Shown: positions 36,283 through 44,908, counted from the stretch's first letter. The stretch is DNA of 64,000 nt from Halegenticoccus soli (GCF_002844195.1 NZ_PEND01000003.1:248001-312000); one strand, 5' to 3'. The notes: generated by a model from the sequence alone, not told the origin. Numbers and translations are program-made.

Positions 36283-36566
36283 CCCGTTTAGGACTCCGTC
36301 GGCCCGAGTGTCTCCGGTTCGACGTTGATCTGGAGACGATATACACTGTTTGTCGGCCCCATCTCGGGACGAGTTGTATCGAGGAGGGAGTAGCCGCTAG
36401 TGAACGATTCGACGAGTGCCTCTCGGGTCGGCAGGTCTATGCCGAGCCGGTTGGCGAGGTAGACGATGCGCTTGGTTGCGACGCCGTTGCCGAGGGCTCT
36501 CTATCCGTTCTCGGCCACCGCCTGCAGTCTCGACGTAAGCATTATCCTGCACCGTCGCGAACGACA
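36283..36566 (-). pseudogene. Unrecognised gene, frameshifted
   Basis: The minus strand starts MSFATVQDNAYVETAGGG and, after a frame change, continues VATKRIVYLANRLGIDLPTR and LVESFTSGYSLLDTTRPEMG to a stop near 36283. The halves join into one soluble protein of about 95 residues that I cannot assign. It precedes the release-factor paralogue on the opposite strand. Confidence 0.4.
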
Positions 36567-36705
36567 TAGTATGCACCACACACCGCCGGTGCAACGGGTG
36601 AACGTGCGGACGATAAGCGCTTGCTCTGTTCTTTCATAGGTGGTAGCGGCGCCGGCGGGTGTATCGCCTTCTCATCGAGCAGCGACGCCGCGTTCACCGA
36701 GACAA

Positions 36706-37782
36706 ATGCAGACCACCGAATACGAACTCCGCGATCGAATCAACCAGCTCGCAACCTACCGTGGCGAGGGTACCGAACTCATCACCGTCGCCGTCCCGCC
36801 AGGCAAATCACTCCATACGGTCCGTGAGCGCATCAACCGCGAATATGCACAGGCTGCGAACATCAAATCTGACCAGACACGAACCCACGTCCAGGACGCT
36901 CTCGGACGCATTCGACGCCTCCTCCAAGCGTACGAAGAGACGCCACCAAGCGGCCTCGTCATCTACGCTGGTGTCATCGACGGCGAGCTGCAGGATGCCG
37001 TCTTCGACGATCTTAGCGTCCCCGTCGACGTCTCGCTGTACCGCTGTGCAGCCGAATTCGAGACAGCCCCCGTCGAGCAGGCGCTCACCCCGTCAGAGGT
37101 GTACGGTCTGGTCGTCCTCGAACGGGGCCGTGCCGCCCTCGGTCGCCTCGCCGGCGAACGCATCGTTTCCAGCCGGACCTTTGAGAGCCAGGTGATGGGA
37201 AAATCCCGTGCTGGCGGTCAGAGTGCGCAGCGATTCGAACGTGAGCGCGACCGCCAGAAACACGAGTTCTTCGAGCAGGTCGCCGACGCTGTCGAACAGA
37301 CATTCCTCGATGAGCCCACTGTCGATGGCGTCCTCCTCGGCGGGACGACGATCACCGTCGACGAGTTCCAGCAGGGTGGCTATCTCCACCACGAGTTGCG
37401 GAACCGCATACTAGGCGTCTATCCGATTGAGTACGCGACCAAGCAGGGGCTCTCACAGCTCGTCGAGCGCGCCGAGGACGTACTGTCTGATGCTGAGCGC
37501 CGACGGGAGCGGGAGGCTCTCGATCGGTTCTTCACGGCGCTCGGACAGGATGGAGACGTCGCCTACGGAGCTGCGGAAACGCGAACCGCCCTCGACTACG
37601 GAGCGGTCGACGTCCTCCTCGTTTCCGACGCCCGACCATCGGCGGAGATTCGTGAGCTAGAGGTAGCGACGACCGACCACGGAGGTGAGTGTCTCGTCGT
37701 GTCGACTGACACAGACCGAGGTGCGCAGTTCGATACCGCATTCGGAGGTCTTGGAGCGCTTCTTCGGTTTCCGATCAACTAA
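36706..37782 (+). CDS. Compact aRF1/eRF1-type release factor paralogue
   Basis: This 358-residue protein keeps the class-1 archaeal release-factor layout: an N-terminal domain with ANIKSDQTRTHVQDALGRI, containing the NIKS stop-codon recognition motif, a middle domain with RAGGQSAQRFERERDRQ, containing the GGQ peptidyl-hydrolysis motif, and a C-terminal domain from about residue 215. The housekeeping aRF1 of haloarchaea is longer, about 410-420 residues, so this one is trimmed, mostly in the N and C domains. It should bind the ribosomal A site and release peptides or rescue stalled ribosomes. I chose ATG at 36706 (MQTTEYELRDRIN) because upstream codons look non-coding. Its accessory setting among toxin-like genes is unusual. 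Confidence 0.82.
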   Translation: MQTTEYELRDRINQLATYRGEGTELITVAVPPGKSLHTVRERINREYAQAANIKSDQTRTHVQDALGRIRRLLQAYEETPPSGLVIYAGVIDGELQDAVFDDLSVPVDVSLYRCAAEFETAPVEQALTPSEVYGLVVLERGRAALGRLAGERIVSSRTFESQVMGKSRAGGQSAQRFERERDRQKHEFFEQVADAVEQTFLDEPTVDGVLLGGTTITVDEFQQGGYLHHELRNRILGVYPIEYATKQGLSQLVERAEDVLSDAERRREREALDRFFTALGQDGDVAYGAAETRTALDYGAVDVLLVSDARPSAEIRELEVATTDHGGECLVVSTDTDRGAQFDTAFGGLGALLRFPIN

Positions 37783-37844
37783 TCCGAGTAGTGTTAGACG
37801 TCATGTCTGTCGCAGCGTTCCCTAGGAAGAGTGTCTATGGACAG

Positions 37845-38075
37845 TCACCGGTCGCGCAGTCGATCTCGAGCGACCGTAAATCGGACGGGATCCGTGTCGC
37901 CAGCAGCAGCCATCTCGTTTGCCGACTGGAGCTGTGAATTGATGAGCCGGTTCTGCTGCCGTGACCACTCACGATCGTCGTGCGTCCGAACGTATTCGGC
38001 CCATCGCTTGATCATCGCACGCCGTTGTTCCGTATTCCGGCGTTGATCGTCCTCAAACTCTTTTGAGTTCAGCAT
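37845..38075 (-). CDS. Small charged protein, 76 aa, after the AbiEii-like fragment
   Basis: This soluble, strongly charged helical protein (KEFEDDQRRNTEQRRAMIKR, then REWSRQQNRLINSQLQSA) overlaps the end of the AbiEii-like gene by 23 bases, so the two are coupled. It may be the partner of that nucleotidyltransferase-like protein in a toxin-antitoxin unit. No family is recognised. ATG at 38075 is preferred to an upstream GTG. Confidence 0.55.
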   Translation of the reverse strand: MLNSKEFEDDQRRNTEQRRAMIKRWAEYVRTHDDREWSRQQNRLINSQLQSANEMAAAGDTDPVRFTVARDRLRDR

Positions 38076-38346
38076 AGTAGTTCTCAACTCCGAGTTCTTT
38101 GACGTACGCTTCGAGCTGCTCCGTGTTAAATCGTTCCTCGAACGTTAAATAGAGGCGGAGGGCATCTTCGAAATCTTTCCCGCTGAGGCTGTCTGCAGCT
38201 TGTGCGAGTCGGAGTTTGTATGCGATTTGGAGTTCGAGCGGGCTGATCTCGATCTGTCGCTCGTCGAAGTCGACGGTGAGGGGGTTCGAGAGTGCTTCTC
38301 GCTCAACGTCATTCGAGACAAACCATGTTTCGAAGTTCGGATACAT
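38053..38346 (-). pseudogene. AbiEii-like nucleotidyltransferase, C-terminal fragment
   Basis: The 97 codons read MYPNFETWFVSNDVEREAL, EISPLELQIAYKLRLAQAAD and DFEDALRLYLTFEERFNTEQ. The PLELQIAYKLRLA...KDFEDALRLY pattern matches the C-terminal half of AbiEii/type IV toxin nucleotidyltransferases. The catalytic N-terminal half (GSxxR...DxD) is not encoded upstream, where a different zinc-ribbon gene ends. The fragment may still be translated with its downstream partner, but it should lack activity. Confidence 0.6.
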
Positions 38347-38368
38347 CTCTTCGCCGTTGATCGAACCG

Positions 38369-38700
38369 CTATTTGACGAGGTGTGGGTCTAGGTCACAGG
38401 TCCAATACGTCGCGGGTCCACCGGGGCTACAGCGAGCGCAGAGCTGCAATGGACCTTCGAGATGGCCGAGTTCGACACGAAACCGCGTGAGCGCGGCGAG
38501 TGTGTCCACAACGAGTCCACAGCCATCGCAGGCGTGTGGTCCCGTTTGTCGGGATCGGGATGCTCTTGGACGGCGCAGTCGACGCAGATCTGGTGGGTGA
38601 CTCGGTCGTCTTTCCCCCACGTATGCGCTACTCCTGTCGCGGACCCGGGCACTGTTTCACAGAAAGCACAGCCGGACAGCGTCTGCTGCATCATTCGTCT
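38369..38700 (-). pseudogene. Zinc-ribbon protein, frameshifted
   Basis: One frame gives MMQQTLSGCAFCETVPGSAT and RVTHQICVDCAVQEHPDPDK. After a shift near 38540 another gives HACDGCGLVVDTLAALTRFR and LQLCARCSPGGPATYWTCDL, ending PHLVK. Four CxxC pairs would build two zinc ribbons in a protein of about 110 residues. Small haloarchaeal proteins of this design are common in plasmid-like regions. Its start overlaps the end of the upstream gene (GAATGATG), so both belonged to one operon. Confidence 0.6.
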
Positions 38701-38976
38701 GCCTCGTAAGCGTCGCGGGCAGCCGACCAGCCACGATGGAAGACAGCTAATTGCCGAATCGAAGGCGTGACCACTTGGTTCGTGGACTAGCACTCGTTGT
38801 TCGGCAACCGCCGTCACGAGACCGTCGTCGACGAGGTCACTGACGAGCTGTCGCGCCGTCGTCTCGTCGACGTCCGCCGTTGACACTCGGGCCGCATCCC
38901 GGTCCTGTGCGAGGAGTTCGGTTTCGAGTCGCTCGTGATTGGCTGCCGTATCATCGAATGCGTCTGGACTAGTCAT
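38696..38976 (-). pseudogene. Small winged-helix-like protein, frameshifted
   Basis: The first frame reads MTSPDAFDDTAANHERLETE, STADVDETTARQLVSDLVDD and VLVHEPSGHAFDSA. After GCAATTA (about 38747-38753) the next frame continues LAVFHRGWSAARDAYEADE to a TGA that overlaps the start of the zinc-ribbon gene. The joined product of about 93 residues looks like a small winged-helix regulator. A single missing base would explain the break. Confidence 0.55.
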
Positions 38977-39111
38977 GAAAACTCACGCTCTGGCACGCCC
39001 GCAGGCGCGCCTCGCGCCTTTCGGCGTCGACAAACTCGCCCCTGGCTAGATCGTAGTGACACGAAGGCAGCACCCCAATCGTCAAATCCAGAGACACCGA
39101 TACCCTATGTA

Positions 39112-39345
39112 ATGGAGAATTCGCGGACCCCGATCAACTCCAGTGAGGAAGCCGCGCTCGATCATCTCGAGCAGTACGTCGACAGAGCGAGGACTGACAA
39201 GACGCTCACTTGCGAGGACGCCGTCGCCTATCTCATGGACCAGGGTATCGAACGTGCCGACGCGCGAGCGCACATTGAGCAGTTGCTCCTGAAGGGCTAC
39301 CTCTACGAAGTCGATGACGAACTCCGGCTACCATCACGACCCTGA
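39112..39345 (+). CDS. Small winged-helix-like protein, 77 aa
   Basis: This short protein (SSEEAALDHLEQYVDRARTD, then AHIEQLLLKGYLYEVDDELR) shares layout and the end pattern LL(L/H)xxGY(L/I)YxVD with the minus-strand gene at 61152-61364, so the two are probably distant relatives. The fold looks like a helix bundle with a C-terminal beta wing. It may bind DNA, but no family is confirmed. The gene ends 45 bases before repeat copy C. Confidence 0.6.
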   Translation: MENSRTPINSSEEAALDHLEQYVDRARTDKTLTCEDAVAYLMDQGIERADARAHIEQLLLKGYLYEVDDELRLPSRP

Positions 39346-39389
39346 AGGAGAGACCTTCTTCACGAGAGATCTTCTATACGCTTTTCCTT

Positions 39390-39670
39390 GCTCATCACAC
39401 CGTGTGTGATCCGAGAAATCGCCGGCTTCACTCTCAACTCGTTTCTTTCTCGTCTCCTACTCTGTACTCACAGAAGGCTCTTCCAGTGTCACCACTCAAG
39501 CTAGGGCAACCCGAGGCCGAATGTGACATCCCCGAGAGACGGAATGGCTCTCGCCGTGGCGGCTATCACGTCCCTCCTATGGGCTTCCGATCACAACGCC
39601 GTGATCTGCTCCCTCGTCCGTCTCCGCCGTCTCCGACTGAGAATCGAGTCGATGGAGCCGTTCGAGCGGG
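39390..39670. repeat. Dispersed repeat, copy C (about 280 bp)
   Basis: The left palindrome is perfect (ATCACAC/GTGTGAT with a 3-base loop, 39394-39410), followed by CTCCTACTCTGTACTCACAG, GGGCTTCCGATCACAACGCC and, at the right edge, GATGGAGCCGTTCGAGCGGG. Here the right edge runs into the start of an HTH gene (ATG at 39652), so this copy supplies that gene's upstream region. Copies A and B end in similar GACGGAGCCGTTCGACGAGC without the gene. Confidence 0.7.
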
Positions 39671-40107
39671 TGTACGAAATCGTCGAACAAACCCACGAGG
39701 GGCAGTCGGCAGCCGAGATCTCCGACCGGGCCCTCGTGAGCGAGCCGACGGCACGTCGACACTGCAAGACGCTCGTGAACACGGGCTTCGCCGAGACGGA
39801 ACAGGATGGCCAAACAACGCTGTACAAGCGAAACAGCGACCGGGTTTTGATGTCCCGGATCCGCGAGCTTCGTGAGGAAGTCAATCGGACGGAGTTGCTC
39901 GAGGGCATCAAGGACATGAAGATCGAGATCCGGCGCTATGAGGACCGCTACGATGTGGTATCACCGGAGGAACTCGCCCAGCAACTCGACGCCGACGAGA
40001 CGGAGGGCTGGGACGACCTCACCGGGTGGCGAACGACGCGACAGAACCTCGCGGTCGCCCAAACTGCACTCGCTTACGACGAGGCCAGCCACCAGCTCGC
40101 TGTATGA
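39652..40107 (+). CDS. HTH protein of the DUF7342-like group, likely antitoxin/regulator
   Basis: This 151-residue protein has an N-terminal winged helix (MEPFERVYEIVEQTHEGQSA, LVSEPTARRHCKTLVNTGFA) and a long C-terminal helical region (SRIRELREEVNRTELLEGIK, then IRRYEDRYDVVSPEELAQQL). The layout matches two other proteins in this window (40544-41095 and 58733-59269). Its TGA overlaps the ATG of the next gene, a TumE-like toxin remnant, so the pair was a coupled module. It probably binds DNA to autoregulate, and may neutralise the partner. I start at ATG 39652, just inside repeat copy C. Confidence 0.7.
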   Translation: MEPFERVYEIVEQTHEGQSAAEISDRALVSEPTARRHCKTLVNTGFAETEQDGQTTLYKRNSDRVLMSRIRELREEVNRTELLEGIKDMKIEIRRYEDRYDVVSPEELAQQLDADETEGWDDLTGWRTTRQNLAVAQTALAYDEASHQLAV

Positions 40108-40536
40108 GCGACGACGACCGTGCCGGCGAGTTTGGGCCGATCTATCTCCCGGCGCTCCAGCGGATTCGTGACCTCTGGCTCGAACTTGAGCCGTTAGTCG
40201 GCGCAACGTCGTACGATGACGTCGTCGCACCCACGGAACTGCAGATCAGCCTCACTGACGGGCTCGACGACGCCGACGCTGCGCGACTCGATATCCAATG
40301 GAGTGAACTGGGGATGTATTCGTTTCACTACGTCGATAGCGAAGACGTCAACTGGCGATTCGATCGGCACCCGAATACACACTCCCCCGCCCGACGCCGC
40401 CACATCGGCAGCCGAACCGTCCTGCATTGACGTAACCGAGGTGTCACTCGTCACTCGTGCAGTCCATGCGATGTGGCGAGCAACGTACGAGAACGACGAC
40501 GTCGACCAGCTGAATAGCGCATCAAACCCGCCGTAA
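40104..40536 (+). pseudogene. TumE-like toxin gene, frameshifted
   Basis: The first frame runs MSDDDRAGEFGPIYLPALQR to DIQWSELGMYSFHYVDSEDV and WRFDRHPNTHS. Near 40383 one base is missing and the rest reads TPPPDAATSAAEPSCIDVTE, LVTRAVHAMWRATYENDD to a TAA at 40534. The YSFHY...W-R-D-HPN pattern followed by a His/Pro segment is typical of TumE (DUF6516-like) toxins. The gene overlaps the upstream HTH gene by four bases. Because of the frameshift the toxin should be inactive, while the HTH protein remains intact. Confidence 0.6.
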
Positions 40537-40543
40537 GGAGGCA

Positions 40544-41095
40544 TTAGCGCATGGCGCGGTCAGCCATGTCGGTCATCTGTTCGCGAGCGGCTTCGACGTC
40601 GGAGTAGAGTGCCAACGCGTGCTTGATAAGTCGACGATTCTCCAGGTTCTCCTGCCAACGGACGATGACGTCGTGGCGCTCCCGGAGCTCGTCACTTGCA
40701 AGGTCGCCGTCGGCGAGCGACTGTTCGAGATCCTCCCACGTCTCGACGTCGTAGGTCGCCTGCCACTCCTCGATCTCCTCGGTGATCGCGGCCAATTCGT
40801 TCCGAAGCTCCTCGCGCGTGCTCTCCTCGATGAGCGTGCGGATTTCCTCGAAGAGCAGTCGCGTGTAGTCCGGCTGATAGCGCGTCGTCTCGCCGGCCTC
40901 GACGCGGCGCAGCTGCCCCTGCTCGACGAGAGCCTGGAGTTCCTCGTTGGTTGTGCTCCAGGCGGCGTCGGCCTGCTCGCTGATCCAGTTGACTGAACGA
41001 GGTTCGCGAAGCGTCTCGGCGACCGCCCGAATACGTTCGCGGGCGCTCATCGACTCGGTCCACGACTGGACGCCATCTCGCGAGGACTCGGACAT
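40544..41095 (-). CDS. HTH protein of the DUF7342-like group, without partner
   Basis: This 183-residue protein has a winged helix (SARERIRAVAETLREPRSVN, WISEQADAAWSTTNEELQAL, RRVEAGETTRYQPDYTRLLF) and a C-terminal coiled segment (LIEESTREELRNELAAITEE, IEEWQATYDVETWEDLEQSL). It is the closest relative here of the protein at 58733-59269. No toxin-like gene follows; it converges on the TumE-like remnant from the other side. I chose ATG at 41095 because the longer frame runs back through unrelated sequence. Confidence 0.7.
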   Translation of the reverse strand: MSESSRDGVQSWTESMSARERIRAVAETLREPRSVNWISEQADAAWSTTNEELQALVEQGQLRRVEAGETTRYQPDYTRLLFEEIRTLIEESTREELRNELAAITEEIEEWQATYDVETWEDLEQSLADGDLASDELRERHDVIVRWQENLENRRLIKHALALYSDVEAAREQMTDMADRAMR

Positions 41096-41231
41096 ACTGG
41101 GTACCTCTATCAACAGCGTTCTCGCTCTACTCTCATATATGTTTGTGTCTTCGCGTATAATCAAGAAGTAGTCGCGAGTACGGTCACCCTGACGTTGAAA
41201 TACCATTCCGGCAGAACCTACGAGCCAATCG

Positions 41232-42112
41232 ATGTACAACCGATATTCTGACTTTGAGGAACTGCGGCCGACCGGCGAGGCGTCCCACATTCCGGACACG
41301 AAGCTGGACGACGGGTGTGAGGGTGACCCCCGGCGACAACGCGTCGCGACGACCACGGGTGGCTCCCCCGACGCGCCGACGGCCACCGACGGTGAGTGCC
41401 GGTCCTGTGGCGCGTCGATCCCGGCTAGCCAGACGAAATGCCGGTTCTGTCTCACCGACCACCTCGGTGACAAAGCCGCCAGTACGGGCGGGATGATGGA
41501 CGCGACACTTCGCGGCATCGTCCATCTGGTCGTCGAGTCGACCACGTTCTACGGTGCCCTCGCGAAGGGCAGTGCCGCCGCGAGCCTCCTCATCTCAAAC
41601 GAGACGGAGCCAGCTGTCGACGACTACACACGGCTCTACAATCTCGGCGAGACCCTGCGCCCCAGCTGGCAGACCGATGGCCTTCACTCCCCGCCGCGGT
41701 ACAAGTTGCGTCAGCAGAGGGAAAGCAGCTCCTCGCAGCCGCCCGCGATCGAACGGGGTGGAGCGGGCATGGAGACTCGGAGTACCAGCAAGAAGCCCCG
41801 ACGTACCTCTACGACGAACGTGGGAACGGCATCCGCGACAAGTCGCGCCTCAGGACGGTTCTCGACGACGCCGGCGATGACGCATGGTTAGTCCCAGCGG
41901 TGGCTCTCACCGAGACAGCAGGCGAGCGAGACTCGGACAGCCAGCGTCCGTCGGTACCGACGACTACGCACCTCGACTGTCAGAACTGCGGGAGAGCAAC
42001 CGACCATCAGTTCAAGACTCACGAATCGATCGCTGATGAGACGTGGACGGGGCAACCGATCTGGGAGTGCCAGGTATGCGGTACAGCTCGCTACGGACCA
42101 GCTCCCGAGTAG
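41232..42112 (+). pseudogene. Large two-zinc-ribbon protein, one frameshift
   Basis: The first frame encodes MYNRYSDFEELRPTGEASHI, a ribbon GECRSCGASIPASQTKCRFC and LRGIVHLVVESTTFYGALAK. Near 41650 the frame changes and continues APQLADRWPSLPAAVQVASA, WLVPAVALTETAGERDSDSQ, then a second ribbon HLDCQNCGRATDHQ...WECQVCGTARYGPAPE. Joined, it is a protein of about 290 residues of a haloarchaeal family of unknown role that often sits on plasmids. A single indel separates the halves, so a read error is possible. Confidence 0.65.
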
Positions 42113-42208
42113 TGGAGAATCGAGCGCCGGTTAACCAACAAGGATGAGTGTAGCCGAGTTTCGTTGGTTAATGCGGTGATCTCGCTCGAATCCAGCGACA
42201 GCCAGGCG

Positions 42209-42433
42209 ATGTCTATCCACCCGGCGAGCGGTGAGGCGCTTCCAATGGATCAACAGTTCGAGCAGGGCTACCGGATGTATCGCGTGCTCAGTAGTCTCAA
42301 TCGGCTAGATGTCGACCGGTTGGACGACGCGGATCAAGAACGAGTCAAGACAGCGAGGGACCTCCTTGAGGAGGTGAGTCTTCTCACCCGGCCGGCCGGC
42401 GGAGACGGGGCGGACTCCCAAGCGGATTTCTAA
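42209..42433 (+). CDS. Small hypothetical protein, 74 aa
   Basis: This acidic helical protein (GEALPMDQQFEQGYRMYRVL, LDVDRLDDADQERVKTARDL) has no signal peptide or membrane segment. It follows the zinc-ribbon gene on the same strand by 96 bases. No family recognised. Confidence 0.55.
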   Translation: MSIHPASGEALPMDQQFEQGYRMYRVLSSLNRLDVDRLDDADQERVKTARDLLEEVSLLTRPAGGDGADSQADF

Positions 42434-42576
42434 TCGCGTATCCGTCTACGCTCAAGTGAGGTACTCCAGAGACGGTTTATCGCCCCCGAGAGGGGTGCGG
42501 GGGCCAGCCCCCTGAGTTCGTACTCATAGCGAGACTGCAAGCTTCGACGACGTCGACCGGCGCGATCGGCGTTGGG

Positions 42577-42828
42577 GTGCTTTCAGGGATGTGGCTCCTG
42601 GTCCAGCTGGCGAACCTCTCGATGGTCGTTCCCGACCTCGTCCGGCGGTCGGCCGCGCTGTTCTTCCTCATCACACTTGGAATGCTCATGTTCAGTGTCG
42701 CCGGCCTCGTCGGTCTCGTCGGTGTACTCTGGCGGTGGGCAGGTACGCTCGCGGTTCGCACGTTGCAGGCCGTCGTGGCTGTGATGGTCGGCGGCACGGC
42801 TCTCAGCGTAATGGCTAGCCTAGTATAA
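42577..42828 (+). CDS. Small membrane protein, 83 aa
   Basis: Three hydrophobic segments are visible: MWLLVQLANLSMVVPDLVRR, LFFLITLGMLMFSVAGLVGL and LQAVVAVMVGGTALSVMASL. The open frame extends further upstream without an ATG, so the native start may be lost or be the GTG at 42577. It probably sits in the cell membrane; its role is unknown. Confidence 0.5.
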   Translation: MLSGMWLLVQLANLSMVVPDLVRRSAALFFLITLGMLMFSVAGLVGLVGVLWRWAGTLAVRTLQAVVAVMVGGTALSVMASLV

Positions 42829-42974
42829 CGAGTGTGTCATAGACCCATCCCCAAGGAATTGACTTCGCCCTGTCCTTCAGCGAATCAGCTGTTAGATAGA
42901 GCGTGCAACATTACCACACTGTTCCTGATAGTTGGATAAACTGTTATGATTTGATACCCCGAATTAGTACAAGT

Positions 42975-43140
42975 ATGACCTTCAATACTGGCGGCGTTCG
43001 ACAGGTATTCGTCGGGAAAGAGGTCGGTATCGTCCTCGGAATGCTCCTTGCGGGGTCGTTACTCATTCAGGGAAATTTCCTTCCCGCGTATCTTGCAGTG
43101 CTTCTCGCATCGGGACTGCGGAACGTCTATCTTCATCAAG
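42975..43140 (+). pseudogene. Small membrane-protein gene cut by the TnpB element
   Basis: The frame reads MTFNTGGVRQVFVGKEVGIV, LGMLLAGSLLIQGNFLPAYL, AVLLASGLRNVYL and then runs into the hairpin at the left edge of the IS605-like element. Two hydrophobic segments are recognisable. The 3' part was not found beyond the element, so the insertion or a later deletion inactivated the gene. Confidence 0.5.
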
Positions 43141-44615
43141 GAGAGAAACCCGCCGTTTACGGCGGGCGTGAATCCGACATGGTAGTATCTAGCCGCCGGC
43201 GACCGCCGACTGGATATTCTACGTCTACGTTCACTTTCACTCCGCATAGGTCGATGTTAAGTATATTCAATGACATAGGCTATGTATGGCGAAACGGGTC
43301 GTCACTCGGACCTACACCGCTGGTATTTGCAACCAGCGACAGGTTCGCGACGACCTCGATTCGCTCGGATTCGCCGCCAGCAAACTCTGGAACGTCGCCC
43401 GATGGACGGTCGGGCGTGTTTGGGACGCATGCGGCCAGATTCCCGATGATGGCGTTCTGAAGTCGTACCTCAAGAGCCACGAACGCTACGCTGATCTTAA
43501 TGCACAATCAAGTCAGAAAGTTCTCGAAGAGCTTTCTGAAGCGTTCAACGGCTGGTATGGCCACCGCCGAAACGGGAACCAGAATGCGAATCCACCCGGC
43601 TACCGCAAACACGGCGACGACCATCCGCGTTCGACCGTCACGTTCAAAGAAGACGGCTTCAAGCACGACGCGAAATACAACCGCGTCCGCCTCTCGAAAG
43701 GCCGCAACCTCAAAGAACACTGGTCAGACTTCATTCTCTGCAAGTACGACGCCGGCCCGAACGTCACCGTCGAGAACGTTCAACAGGTCCGAGCGGTATA
43801 CGAACACGGCGAGTGGCGGTTGCACTTCGTCTGCCGCGTCGAGATCGACGGAGCCGAGCCGCCGGGCGACGGTGTGGCGGGCATCGACCTCGGGATCTGC
43901 AACCTCGCCACCGTCTCCTACGGCGATGAAGCCGTGGTGTATCCCGGTGGGGCGCTCAAAGAAGACGAGTACTACTTCGCCAAGAAGCGCGCCGAGACGG
44001 GCGATTCTGCCTCGCGTGAGGCAAAGCGTCTCGACCGTAAGCGAACAGGTCGTCTGACACACTTCTTGCACGCACTGTCGAAAGATATCATTTCAGAGTG
44101 CGTCGACCGTGACATCGGAACGATTGTCGTCGGTGACCTCGGCGGCATCCGCGAGGACGAGAACGGCGACGCCCGCAACTGGGGTTCGCACGGCAATCTC
44201 GATTTGCACGGATGGGCGTTCGACCGCTTCACACAGATGCTCTCGTACAAGGCCGAAGCCGAGAGTATCGACGTGGTCACGACATCCGAGCGCAACACTT
44301 CGAAGACGTGTTCGGCGTGCGGGCGGTCGGATAAGCGTCAGCGCGTCCACCGAGGTTTGTACGTGTGCGAGTGCGGGTTCGTCGGGAACGCCGACTGTAA
44401 TGGTGCAGAGAACATCAGACAAAAAGTACTCCCGAATCCTCCACCAGAGGATAGGGATAACGGCTGGTTGGCACAGCCAGCGGTCCGCCTGTTCGACCGG
44501 AGCGAGGGTCGGTTCGCCCCGCGAGAACAGGCCACTCAAACGGACTGCGAACCATAATATCCCAACCGCGATCGGGAACCCCCGGCGTTTACGTCGGGGA
44601 GGATGTCATCACTTC
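43139..44615 (+). mobile_element. IS200/IS605-family element with tnpB only (IS1341 type)
   Basis: The element carries a tnpB gene without a TnpA transposase. A perfect hairpin (CCCGCCGT/ACGGCGGG, 43149-43166) lies at the left, and CCCCGGCGTTTACGTCGGGG (44580-44599) followed by AGGATGTCATCAC marks the right end. Such elements rely on TnpA from elsewhere. The exact left boundary is uncertain; the left hairpin could alternatively be the right end of another lost element. Confidence 0.7.
43286..44557 (+). CDS. tnpB: TnpB, RNA-guided endonuclease of IS605 family
   Basis: This 423-residue protein has the N-terminal HTH/wedge region (FAASKLWNVARWTVGRVWDA), then the RuvC-like nuclease in three pieces: AGIDLGICNLATVSYG (first Asp), IGTIVVGDLGGIRED (where the usual Glu is replaced by Gly-Asp, as in many haloarchaeal members) and NADCNGAENIR (last Asp). 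A zinc ribbon CSACGRSDK...YVCECG sits between the last two. TnpB uses a guide RNA from the element's right end to cut DNA. The C-terminal tail overlaps hairpins (GGCTGGTTGGCACAGCCAGC) expected in that RNA. The frame is full length and probably functional. Confidence 0.9.
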   Translation: MAKRVVTRTYTAGICNQRQVRDDLDSLGFAASKLWNVARWTVGRVWDACGQIPDDGVLKSYLKSHERYADLNAQSSQKVLEELSEAFNGWYGHRRNGNQNANPPGYRKHGDDHPRSTVTFKEDGFKHDAKYNRVRLSKGRNLKEHWSDFILCKYDAGPNVTVENVQQVRAVYEHGEWRLHFVCRVEIDGAEPPGDGVAGIDLGICNLATVSYGDEAVVYPGGALKEDEYYFAKKRAETGDSASREAKRLDRKRTGRLTHFLHALSKDIISECVDRDIGTIVVGDLGGIREDENGDARNWGSHGNLDLHGWAFDRFTQMLSYKAEAESIDVVTTSERNTSKTCSACGRSDKRQRVHRGLYVCECGFVGNADCNGAENIRQKVLPNPPPEDRDNGWLAQPAVRLFDRSEGRFAPREQATQTDCEP

Positions 44616-44854
44616 TGCCGTTTTGAAGGGGGACGAGGCGAATTGTCTGACACGCTCTAGTATAACACGAGACGTTTCGGTCTCCTCGCTGCGGTCGGTC
44701 GAAATGAGCAAAGTATCATGCATCGAGCGTCGGGGGGAGCGTTCGAGGCGAGATAGAAAAACGCTGGTCCCCGAGAGGGCGGTGTCGCGTCGGCGCGAGG
44801 AGACGGCCCCCGGAGTTCGACCTCACTCAACGTCGAATTCGGCGGTTTGAGATG
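44616..44854. other. Gap between the TnpB element and the ArsR operon
   Basis: No gene is supported. A TATA-less GC-rich stretch leads into the AT-rich operator region at 44855. Confidence 0.4.
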
Positions 44855-44872
44855 TTTAACCATATAGTTAAA
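44855..44872. promoter_or_regulatory. ArsR-type operator, perfect palindrome
   Basis: TTTAACCATATAGTTAAA has perfect six-base arms (TTTAAC/GTTAAA) around a TATA-like core, about 27-44 bases upstream of the ArsR start. The CATATAG core can double as the TATA box, so a bound repressor would block the promoter. Confidence 0.65.
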
Positions 44873-44888
44873 TATTAGTTCTGCGTTT

Positions 44889-44908
44889 GTTTAACCGGAT
44901 GGTTGAAC
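44889..44908. promoter_or_regulatory. Second ArsR-type operator overlapping the start codon
   Basis: GTTTAACCGGATGGTTGAAC is a near-perfect palindrome of the same consensus, with the ATG start (44899-44901) inside it. Both sites together suggest tight autorepression of the operon. Confidence 0.6.

Noticed and set aside
43139-44615. Complete IS605 with TnpA
   Set aside because: No Y1 transposase frame with an HUH motif is present beside the tnpB gene.
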